From NCBI GenBank assembly GCA_017524185.1, contig JAFWUG010000054.1, positions 1 to 32,225 on the forward strand: DNA of 32,225 nt, written 5' to 3'. The notes beneath the pieces were generated by a model. That model had not been told where the DNA came from, made no database searches, and saw only the letters and a list, made by a program, of their open reading frames with translations. Positions 1 through 7,901 of the stretch are shown here, piece after piece (the stretch's first letter is position 1; each line of letters starts with the position of its first letter). A program made the position numbers and the translations under genes. The stretch is from Bacteroidales bacterium (GTDB taxonomy: Bacteria > Bacteroidota > Bacteroidia > Bacteroidales > Tenuifilaceae).

Positions 1-62
1 ACGCCCGGCAAAAGCAAGGCTGATAAGGTGAGGAGGGCGTATATTATGCGGCGGCGGGGCAT
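1..62 (-). CDS. N-terminus of an exported protein (partial, runs off left edge)
   Basis: Reading leftwards from the ATG at 62, the frame is open to the window edge. It encodes a short basic start (MPRRR) followed by a hydrophobic run (IIYALLTLSALLLPG), which is a typical signal peptide. The mature protein lies outside the window, so the function cannot be told. The start is supported by a Bacteroidota -7 box, TATCTTTG on the minus strand (92-99), which would place the transcript start about 25 nt upstream. The alternative ATG at 76 is in another frame and stops after 10 codons. The gene diverges from the PKD lipoprotein gene at 330. Confidence 0.6.
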   Translation of the reverse strand, partial: MPRRRIIYALLTLSALLLPG

Positions 63-91
63 GGGCGTTCTATCATGCAAAAAGCTACTCG

Positions 92-99
92 CAAAGATA
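92..99 (-). promoter_or_regulatory. Bacteroidota -7 promoter box for the left-edge gene
   Basis: Minus-strand TATCTTTG matches TAnnTTTG and lies 30 nt before the ATG at 62. No clear -33 TTTG is present. A second minus-strand match, TAAATTTG, lies at 175-182 and could be an upstream alternative. Confidence 0.5.
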
Positions 100-277
100 G
101 GGAATTGGGGGGAGATGGGCAAGAAGGGGGAGGGATTGTGAGTGATATGTCGTACAATTTTTTTCTAATCTGCTCAAATTTAGCGTGATGCAGTGTTCTT
201 TGCAACTACTCCCCAGCGGAATGTCTGCTTTAATGCTAAAATTGTGAATATGCGCAAAGCGAATCAAGAATCTTTTG

Positions 278-285
278 TAATTTTG
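278..285 (+). promoter_or_regulatory. Bacteroidota -7 promoter box for the PKD lipoprotein operon
   Basis: Plus-strand TAATTTTG matches TAnnTTTG. It is 45 nt upstream of the ATG at 330, giving a predicted leader of about 40 nt. The leader holds a small possible hairpin (GCACT-CGA-AGTGC, 301-313). No convincing -33 element is seen. Confidence 0.5.
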
Positions 286-329
286 CAGCCTGTATGTAAT
301 GCACTCGAAGTGCTAAGCATCCTCGTAAC

Positions 330-1721
330 ATGAAACTCGACCTGCACATAGCCGCTGCTTGTAGGGTTGCGCATTGTTATGCGTGCCGTACTTGGGTTTG
401 GCTGTTGGTATGCTGTGTGTTGGTGGCGTGTCTGCGCGAAACGCCAATGCCCATTGAGTCGAGGTTTGAAATAGTTGTGGCCGATGACCGTTCGTCGCCT
501 GTGGAGGTTAGTTTTATCAATGAAAGCTATGGGGCGGAGCAATACGAATGGACGTTTGAGGGCGGTCAGCCCAGCAGCGCAACGGAGAGAAATCCCGGCA
601 AAGTTGTGTTTGCCAATCCTGGTAGCCATCAAATTACGTTGCGCGTGTGGAATAGCGTTGAAGAGCGTGTTTGCCAACAAACGCTGCACGTGGATTCATC
701 TCTAACTGCTGATTTCGATTTTAACATTGCAATTAATGATTTTGCACCGGGCGTTGTAACTTTAAATAATAGGAGCACTGGCGGCAGTCGCTTCCAATGG
801 ACGTTTGAGGGAGGACAGCCTGCCACATCGGATTTGCAGCATCCTGGGTCTGTTATTTTCGCTCAGGGTGGCGAGCATCGTATTGGGCTAAAAATATACA
901 GCGAAAGTCATTGTGTTGAATGTTGCAAAACTGTAGTTCTGCGCCCACCATTGCAGGCAGCGTTTTCGTTGTTGCCTCTTGGCATTGATACCGATTGGGA
1001 AGCTCCGCTTACGCTGATTATTGTTAATAAAACCACTAGCGCAACCACTTACCATTGGAGCTGTAGCGATGCTGAGGTGCGCAGCTCAAGCGATAGTGCT
1101 ACCTCGGTGTATTTCAAAAATCCAGGCATTTATAACATAGAACTCGAAGCTAGCAATGGTAAGGATATCCAGCATGTTTCGCAACAAGTTGTAATAAAAC
1201 CAAATACAGGAATAATAGAACATAGCAATTTAAAATTTGGTATAAAAAGCGCTTACAACACCTTGGGCTGTTTTTATGCAACCAAAGCAGGTTGCGTGCT
1301 TTCGTTGGAGCAAGCACAGCAAGATGAATGGCGGCAGTGGATTGATATTGGATTTAGTGGCATCAATGCGCAATTCAATCATTGTACGTTTTTCGCGCCA
1401 TCGCAAATGCAGCAATACTTTGGCGTAGCGATAGATGGCGCACAAAATGCTGTTGTAATCAACAATCCGCAGCTTATTGGCTTTCCAATCACCGCGCCCC
1501 AGTTCGACGATATAAAACAACCGTCAGACTTCGACCAATTCGACGATGCATGGGAACGTACAGCAGGCGCATATTTTGGCCTGACCGACGCAGAGCATTA
1601 TGTATTGCTTCGCATGGCCGATATGAGGCGGGGAATTATTAGAATTAAGCAGTTTATGGGCAATGGCGATGCATCGTATATTGTAGCCGATATAAAGATG
1701 GAAAAAAGGGATGGAGAGTAA
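330..1721 (+). CDS. PKD-repeat lipoprotein, function unknown
   Basis: This 463-aa protein has a long basic N-region, a hydrophobic stretch (about 22-33) and a lipobox LVAC with the acylated Cys at 34, so it is probably an outer-membrane-anchored lipoprotein. Three PKD-like beta-sandwich repeats follow at about 45-122, 127-205 and 210-290. The first two share a W-T-F-E-G-G-Q-P core and a late G-x-H-x-I-x-L strand; the third is diverged (YHWSC). PKD folds usually serve adhesion or spacing on the cell surface. The C-terminal 170 residues, rich in aromatics and Asp, match nothing I recognise. It is the first gene of a tight operon, with 3 nt to the next start. The function is unknown; a surface-binding role is inference. 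Confidence 0.85.
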   Translation: MKLDLHIAAACRVAHCYACRTWVWLLVCCVLVACLRETPMPIESRFEIVVADDRSSPVEVSFINESYGAEQYEWTFEGGQPSSATERNPGKVVFANPGSHQITLRVWNSVEERVCQQTLHVDSSLTADFDFNIAINDFAPGVVTLNNRSTGGSRFQWTFEGGQPATSDLQHPGSVIFAQGGEHRIGLKIYSESHCVECCKTVVLRPPLQAAFSLLPLGIDTDWEAPLTLIIVNKTTSATTYHWSCSDAEVRSSSDSATSVYFKNPGIYNIELEASNGKDIQHVSQQVVIKPNTGIIEHSNLKFGIKSAYNTLGCFYATKAGCVLSLEQAQQDEWRQWIDIGFSGINAQFNHCTFFAPSQMQQYFGVAIDGAQNAVVINNPQLIGFPITAPQFDDIKQPSDFDQFDDAWERTAGAYFGLTDAEHYVLLRMADMRRGIIRIKQFMGNGDASYIVADIKMEKRDGE

Positions 1722-1724
1722 AAT

Positions 1725-3395
1725 ATGAAATTGCAAAAATTATTTTTATTATTTATATGTCTTTTTATGGGAGAACAGTTATATAGCCAAGATATTGAAA
1801 ATGTTTTCAATCGTGATGCTATTTTGCAGCGTCGTCCGCTGAAGTTTAGCGGTAATTTGTCGGCCAATATTACGCATATTCATAGCAAACCTCCCGACAG
1901 CCGTCCACCATTAACATATCAGTTAAATGGTACGCTTAATACCACGATTTTTGAGTCTTTTAGTATTCCTGTTACCGTAAATTTAAATAATTACGGCAGC
2001 AATGTACAATATCCTCAGTTGCCCAACCGTTTGGCGCTGCATCCGAAATATAAATGGGTTCAAACGCACATTGGTGATGTTTCCATGACCTTTGGTCCTT
2101 ACACGCTCAATGGGCATCAGTTCACGGGCGTAGGGGTGGAACTAACGCCTAATCGTTGGCACATAGCAGCCATGGGTGGTAGGCTGCTTCGCAGGGTTGA
2201 TTTAGACACATCCAGCACGGCTCCCCAGCCCAACTACGAACGCTGGGGCTACGGCCTAAAAACACGCTACGATGCCAATAGGTTCGCCATCGGTGCTACT
2301 TTTTTTGCAGCTCAAGACCGAGCCAATCCCATCATGTTCGAGTTCGATTCTTTGACCATATTTCCGCAGAGCAATATCGCCACAAGCATCGAAGGTAAAG
2401 CAAAGATAATCAATAATTTGGAACTGTCGGCAGAATATGCCCTTAGCATCCTACAGCGCGACGTTAGGATTGCGTTCCGTAACTATTACCATGCATTGAC
2501 AGGAAGTATTTCATATACATTTTGGGGCAATACTATTGGAGCGAAGTACGAGCGCATAAGCCCTGAATATAAAACCTTGGGCGCATATTATTTTAACAAC
2601 GACTACGAGAATATCACGTTGAATTATAGCCGAAAATTGTTCACTAACACCCTGTCGATTGCGCTTAGCGGGGGGATACAGCGCGACGATTTGTACAATG
2701 TTAGAGCCGAGAAAACCATTCGTTTCGTTGGCTCTGCCAATATGGAATGGACTCCCAACGACCGACTGACGGCATCGCTTGACGCATCGAGCTTTAATAG
2801 TCATCGCAACATGAAATCAAATTTCGACTATATCAATGAGCAAACCCCATACGATAATTTAGATACTTTGGAATTTACGCAAATAAGCAATAGTTTTAAT
2901 TTGGGAGTTAATTATAAACTTTTTAAGAACGAAAAACAAACGCATACCATGTCGTTCACAGCATGCCTAAATGAGGCCGCCGATAGACACGATGCTTATA
3001 TCATACCAGGCAACTTAACCCGTTTTGTAAATTCAAGCACTGCCTACAACATGCAACTGTCCGCAACATCGATAGTTTTGGCTGTAAACATGAGCAACCA
3101 CTATTCGCAGCGCAAGAATTCGCTCACTTGGGGACCGTCGCTCAATGTAACGCAGCATTTGTTTAAAAATGCGCTTAATATCGGTATGTCTGTTTCGTAC
3201 AATCAAACCTATATTGAGAAATTGATTACGGCCAACATTTATAATACAAGACTCAATGTTGGCTATAAATTTTTTAAAAAGCATAATCTAACTGCTATTT
3301 TGAACTATCAATTCCGGCGTCTTCGCGAGGGCGATACGCCTGAATATCATGCTTTAATCAGCCAATTGTCCTATAGTTACTCATTTGGGGATTAA
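1725..3395 (+). CDS. predicted outer-membrane beta-barrel protein, function unknown
   Basis: This 556-aa protein has a cleavable signal peptide (MKLQKLFLLFICLFMGEQLYSQ). The rest alternates polar and hydrophobic or aromatic residues, with many N/Y/T-rich strands such as SLNVTQHLF, LNVGYKFF and LSYSYSF, typical of a large outer-membrane barrel of roughly 20 strands. It has no TonB plug motifs and is much longer than PorP/SprF barrels (about 300 aa). The last strand ends SYSFGD, so the terminal aromatic is two residues from the end. It begins 3 nt after the PKD lipoprotein gene and lies 18 nt before the giant secreted protein, so the three are probably co-transcribed. A translocation or anchoring role for its partners is only inference. 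Confidence 0.8.
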   Translation: MKLQKLFLLFICLFMGEQLYSQDIENVFNRDAILQRRPLKFSGNLSANITHIHSKPPDSRPPLTYQLNGTLNTTIFESFSIPVTVNLNNYGSNVQYPQLPNRLALHPKYKWVQTHIGDVSMTFGPYTLNGHQFTGVGVELTPNRWHIAAMGGRLLRRVDLDTSSTAPQPNYERWGYGLKTRYDANRFAIGATFFAAQDRANPIMFEFDSLTIFPQSNIATSIEGKAKIINNLELSAEYALSILQRDVRIAFRNYYHALTGSISYTFWGNTIGAKYERISPEYKTLGAYYFNNDYENITLNYSRKLFTNTLSIALSGGIQRDDLYNVRAEKTIRFVGSANMEWTPNDRLTASLDASSFNSHRNMKSNFDYINEQTPYDNLDTLEFTQISNSFNLGVNYKLFKNEKQTHTMSFTACLNEAADRHDAYIIPGNLTRFVNSSTAYNMQLSATSIVLAVNMSNHYSQRKNSLTWGPSLNVTQHLFKNALNIGMSVSYNQTYIEKLITANIYNTRLNVGYKFFKKHNLTAILNYQFRRLREGDTPEYHALISQLSYSYSFGD

Positions 3396-3413
3396 ATTAC
3401 AACTACGACGACC

Positions 3414-6400
3414 ATGAAGATAAGTTTACATGTTCCGAAACGATTGCTTGGCCTGAGTTTAACGGCTATTTTGATATTTTTTGGCGCAATATCATCATTT
3501 GCCCAAAACGCTGGTCTGTCGCAACTGCAAGGGCTATTTGAAATAATTCAGAGCAGCAATTCCTACGTAGAAAGCTTGGATACTGACGGCGATAGCGATA
3601 TTTATTTGCCCGTTGGCATGAAACGCACAGTGGGCGGCATGGAAGTTGCAATCGCCATAAATCGTGTAAAACAGCACATGCAATCGTCGGAGGTGGGCGT
3701 ATATGCCCGCGTTGTTATCCCGCAGGGCGTTGATGGTAATCGGCTGGTACTTTTCTTTGGAGTGGAGGGGGTAAAGTGTTCGCATACAGGTGGATTGCCG
3801 TCAGTAGATAATTTAAAACTTACGCTGTTGCACGATGTTAGCATTCCGTTCAACAATGGCAACACCTCCATTGTGTTAAAGGGTAGCAGCACAGCACGTA
3901 GCAATACCTACATCACCATAAGTTGCAACGGATTCGAAACAATGGCCTTGGATGCCGAGGTGCATTTCCCAAAAAGTTTGATGGTGAATGCGTCAAATCC
4001 CAGTGAGCAGGTCATTGGGCGTTTCCAAACTGTGGTGAAAGACTGGGACGACATGCTTGTTGCTCTTAACCTGCCCGATTTTCAAATTGTTGGTCTGACC
4101 GATTATATCTTTTCGCTCGAAGATGTAGTGCTGGACTTTAGCAGCACGCGTAATGCTGATGGTATGTCGTTCCCGATTCAATATCAGAATTATATCCCCG
4201 ACGACGCAAATCTATGGCGCGGTGTATATGCGCAACGCGTTTCGCTAACCCTGCCTGAGGCATTTTCAAAAGCAAGCGTATCGGCGCAAAATATGCTCAT
4301 CGACGATAATGGCATCACTGGCATTTTTGCTGCCGACAATGTGCTGCCGCTTGAACAGGGCTCTGCCGACGGATGGCCTTTTTCTGTTAGCCATATCGAC
4401 GTGCAATTGGTTGCCAACGAATTGCAGTCATTATCGTTTTCGGGGCTTCTTCAATTGCCATTTCAAGGTAAGAGCAACACCATTGGTTACGAGGGTTTCA
4501 TGCAAAAAGATAGTCAGTATATGTTGCGCACAAAAAACACCGATGCGCTTGATATTGAGTTATTTCAGGGCAAGATGCATATCGATCCCAGTTCTAGCAT
4601 AAGCCTCACGCTAAAAGATAATAAATTTGTCCCCGAAGCTCTGCTACATGGAAATTTACAGATTGCAAACGAATCGCTAAAAATACCAAAACTTACATTT
4701 CAATCATTACGAATATCTACCCAAGAACCATATCTCTCGGCCCAGTATTTTGGCTGCGAAGGTGCTAAATTAGGCAATTTCCCGCTATCGATTCAGGAAT
4801 TTAAGTTGGTAAATAGCAATAGCAAGCAGATTAAATTGCTGATTGGTGCCGAGCTAACTCTTGGCAAAGATCAATTCAAAGGTTCTACTCAATTGGTCAT
4901 TTCGGCGCATTATGATAATAAACATTGGCAATATGATAATTTAGAAATAGGTGTAATTGAATTAAAAGCAAATATTGCTCAAACCATCGAACTTGACGGT
5001 AAAATAGAATGGAAGCGCAGCGATGCCGTATATGGCGATGGATTTATGGGAAAAATTAACTTCGGTGTGGCCCTGGGCGACGAGCAGCAGGGCGGAAAGG
5101 GCATCAATGTGGAGGTGAATGCAGGATTTGGGCAGAAGGGTAGTACGCCTTACTGGTATGCCGATGGATTGTGTGCTTTTCATCCTGGTGTGCCCATTGT
5201 TGGAGCACTAACGCTCAACGGTTTAGGTGGTGGTGCATTTTCTGGGGTTCGTGTGGAGCGCGTTGCCAATGGTGCATCTAATTTTATTCCCGATAGCACC
5301 AAGGGAATGGGCTTCAAGGCCGCTGTGATACTCGAAGTGAGCAAAGCGCTTTATGGCGAGGCTAATTTTGAAATACTATTCCACAGAAGTGGTGGCTTGC
5401 AAACGATTGGTTTCTACGGTTATGCCGAGTTTCCTAACAAAGGGGGTAGGGCAGGGGAGGTTACCGACCAGCTGAAACAGCAGCAACAGGCGTTTCCTAA
5501 CGAACTATCTGAAAAATTTAAAAATGCTCAATGCAATTTGGGCAACATAACGCAAGATCTTAAAAATCTGCCCAATGCTATTAAAGAAACTGGACTTTCT
5601 GGCACTCTGCTGATTCAGTACGATTTCAGCAACCGCTCGCTGCACGCCACCACTGAGGTGTACGTAAACTCTCCTGGTAATTTCATTACAGGTGTTCAGG
5701 GTGACGGGCTGGCGGGCGTTGGCGAGATGCATTTTGATGCGAACGAATGGTACTTGCATCTCGGCACCCCCAGCAGCAAAATTGGTGTTCGCTTGGGTAT
5801 TGGTAGCCTTTCGGCCAATGCGGGCTCGTATTTCATGGCAGGTCATCGCATCCCCGAAATGCCTGCATTGCCCGCTCAGGTTGCAGAATTGGCGAAAGAT
5901 ATAAAAAGCAATCGTAACACCGCCGAACTGTCCACAGGGCGCGGCTTTGCTTTTGGAGCAGATCTGAATGTTAGCACTGGCGATCTCACTTGCCTCATAA
6001 TGTATGCCAATTTTAATGCAGGATTGGGCTTCGATGTGATGCTAAAAGATTATTCCGCTAACGCATACTGCTTGGGGCGTAGCGGCCCTATAGGCATCAA
6101 TGGCTGGTATGCAAAGGGGCAGAGCTATGCCTATTTATATGGTGATTTAGGGGTGAAAGTAAAACTTTGGCGTATGACAAAGAAATTCAGCGTAATTAGC
6201 GGTGGAACGGCCACAGTGCTCCAAGCAGGATTGCCAAATCCCAGCTATTTTAATGGTGCGTTGAATGTAGATGTGAACATTTTAGGCGTAATAAAGGGGA
6301 ATTTTAAATTTGATTTCTCCATTGGCGAGGAATGTCAAATTATGAACGCTAACAGTTTGCCCATTGCTCAGGATATGATTAACAGCGTTTCGCCTGGCGA

Positions 6401-7799
6401 TGGGGAGAGTGAAATTAACGTGTTTGCATCGCCTCAGGCCACATTTAATATTGCTGTGGGTGAGCCATTCAAGGTTACCGAAGACGATGGCTCGCAGGCT
6501 CACTACTGTATTAAGTTGCGCCGATTGGCTGTGTTCGATAAAGACGGCAAGAGCATTGATGGTGCGCTGGAATGGAATGCGGAAAAAACAGCCGTAAAGT
6601 TTATTGCTAAAGAAACGTTGCCCGAGAGGACAGAGCTTACCGCCGAGGTGCGCGTGGGATTTCAAAAATGGCAAGGTGGTGTGTGGCAAGATGTGATTTT
6701 CGATGGAAAAGCAGCCGAGGAGGTGCGCACGCACAAGTTCACCACATCCGATGCTCCCAACGAAATACCGATTGAAAATATCGAATACTGCTATCCAGTC
6801 ATTGACCAGCGCTATTTCCTAACCGAGGAAAGCCCAAACGGATTCGTACAGCTGAAAAAGGGGCAGTCATATCTTTTTAAACGAGGATTCGACTATCAGC
6901 TCAATTTTTACAACAATGCAGGCGAAGTGGTTCGTACCAATTTTGAATACGACTCCACCCGTCAACGCTTGGTTTTTGCCATGCCTAAGCTGAAAAGGCA
7001 AACCACATACGCCCTCAGCGTATCATACGCCATCGATCCGCAGTCGGTTCACATCGCAGCTGCCTCTACGATGCAAAACAATGCATTTAGCAACGGCGAA
7101 TTGTCAGAAAATTTCACTGGAAAAATAGGTGGCGTTCAGGCACAATATAGCGTCGAAAATAATAAACGGAAAGAAATTCTCCAATACGCCTTTGCAAGCA
7201 GCGCATACGCTACATTTGCAGAGAAAATAAAAGATATAAAAGTCTTATACTCCATTGCCTACGATGCTAGCATTTCGTACACGTTTGGCGCACAGGTTAA
7301 GGCCAAAGAAGCTTTTGATGCCGTTGAAATACAGGGTACAAATACCACACAAAATAAAGCCCTTATAGGCATAAGGGCATATTTGACCGAGGATTTCTTT
7401 GTGCGTAAGGTGATGCCGTTGGTGTACGATGGCTATCCCTTTGGCAACATAAAACTCAATCGCGAAGAGCAGCCAATTGGTGTTCCACCGCATCAGGCTT
7501 TTAGCATCAATAGCACGTTTGTGGACGACCTGAACAGCAATAGGCTGAAGGCCGACAATTTTTGCTTTCCATTCACTTTCTGTGCGGCTGTTACAGCGCA
7601 AAGCGACTACCACGATTTGCGCAACAAGGTGGTAAATCGTTTATCTACAGATTCACCAATTTACAAGCGCTATGTAACCAGTTCGCTGCCAGTGATACCT
7701 GGTGGAAAATATAAAGCAAAACTAACCTACATGTTGCCCGATGGCACCCTGAGCAGCACCGCCGATTTTGAGTACAAGAATCATTTGTTCGAGAATTAA
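3414..7799 (+). CDS. giant secreted protein with an Ig-like (Big_5-like) domain
   Basis: This is a 1461-aa protein with an N-terminal signal peptide ending at SSFAQ (about residue 31). Residues 32-980 are mostly predicted beta-rich, with Gly-rich turns such as LNGLGGGAFSG, and contain one charged, probably helical stretch around 680-725. Residues of about 985-1105 look like an SbsA/Big_5 Ig-like domain: it opens with S-P-G-D-G, has a V-F-D-K-D-G strand and ends H-K-F-T-T-S-D. Two further beta-rich segments follow. The C-terminus lacks an obvious type IX secretion CTD (neither the CHU_C type nor the PorSS type), so the export route past the periplasm is unclear. It is the last gene of the 330-7799 operon. 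I do not recognise a named family. Confidence 0.85.
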   Translation: MKISLHVPKRLLGLSLTAILIFFGAISSFAQNAGLSQLQGLFEIIQSSNSYVESLDTDGDSDIYLPVGMKRTVGGMEVAIAINRVKQHMQSSEVGVYARVVIPQGVDGNRLVLFFGVEGVKCSHTGGLPSVDNLKLTLLHDVSIPFNNGNTSIVLKGSSTARSNTYITISCNGFETMALDAEVHFPKSLMVNASNPSEQVIGRFQTVVKDWDDMLVALNLPDFQIVGLTDYIFSLEDVVLDFSSTRNADGMSFPIQYQNYIPDDANLWRGVYAQRVSLTLPEAFSKASVSAQNMLIDDNGITGIFAADNVLPLEQGSADGWPFSVSHIDVQLVANELQSLSFSGLLQLPFQGKSNTIGYEGFMQKDSQYMLRTKNTDALDIELFQGKMHIDPSSSISLTLKDNKFVPEALLHGNLQIANESLKIPKLTFQSLRISTQEPYLSAQYFGCEGAKLGNFPLSIQEFKLVNSNSKQIKLLIGAELTLGKDQFKGSTQLVISAHYDNKHWQYDNLEIGVIELKANIAQTIELDGKIEWKRSDAVYGDGFMGKINFGVALGDEQQGGKGINVEVNAGFGQKGSTPYWYADGLCAFHPGVPIVGALTLNGLGGGAFSGVRVERVANGASNFIPDSTKGMGFKAAVILEVSKALYGEANFEILFHRSGGLQTIGFYGYAEFPNKGGRAGEVTDQLKQQQQAFPNELSEKFKNAQCNLGNITQDLKNLPNAIKETGLSGTLLIQYDFSNRSLHATTEVYVNSPGNFITGVQGDGLAGVGEMHFDANEWYLHLGTPSSKIGVRLGIGSLSANAGSYFMAGHRIPEMPALPAQVAELAKDIKSNRNTAELSTGRGFAFGADLNVSTGDLTCLIMYANFNAGLGFDVMLKDYSANAYCLGRSGPIGINGWYAKGQSYAYLYGDLGVKVKLWRMTKKFSVISGGTATVLQAGLPNPSYFNGALNVDVNILGVIKGNFKFDFSIGEECQIMNANSLPIAQDMINSVSPGDGESEINVFASPQATFNIAVGEPFKVTEDDGSQAHYCIKLRRLAVFDKDGKSIDGALEWNAEKTAVKFIAKETLPERTELTAEVRVGFQKWQGGVWQDVIFDGKAAEEVRTHKFTTSDAPNEIPIENIEYCYPVIDQRYFLTEESPNGFVQLKKGQSYLFKRGFDYQLNFYNNAGEVVRTNFEYDSTRQRLVFAMPKLKRQTTYALSVSYAIDPQSVHIAAASTMQNNAFSNGELSENFTGKIGGVQAQYSVENNKRKEILQYAFASSAYATFAEKIKDIKVLYSIAYDASISYTFGAQVKAKEAFDAVEIQGTNTTQNKALIGIRAYLTEDFFVRKVMPLVYDGYPFGNIKLNREEQPIGVPPHQAFSINSTFVDDLNSNRLKADNFCFPFTFCAAVTAQSDYHDLRNKVVNRLSTDSPIYKRYVTSSLPVIPGGKYKAKLTYMLPDGTLSSTADFEYKNHLFEN

Positions 7800-7846
7800 A
7801 ATAGATTTTTAGGTTTAAATCCCCATACTTTTATTCATTTGCATGT

Positions 7847-7879
7847 TTTGTGCACGAACAGACTTTTTGCCTAATTTTG
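7847..7879 (+). promoter_or_regulatory. promoter of the ankyrin-repeat gene (-33 and -7)
   Basis: TTTG at 7847-7850, a 21-bp spacer and TAATTTTG at 7872-7879 form a near-ideal Bacteroidota promoter. It lies in the 102-bp gap after the giant gene and predicts a leader of about 18 nt, which supports the ATG at 7902 as the start and separates this gene from the upstream operon. Confidence 0.7.
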
Positions 7880-7901
7880 TCAGGGTTTAGAATTGCAGTC
7901 C

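Noticed and set aside
85-267. 60-aa open frame on the minus strand between the divergent genes
   Set aside because: It starts from a TTG, has no protein-like features and overlaps the likely promoter of the left-edge gene.
3414-7799. Possible type IX secretion substrate
   Set aside because: The last 100 residues lack the CHU_C or PorSS CTD landmarks I know, so I do not call it one.
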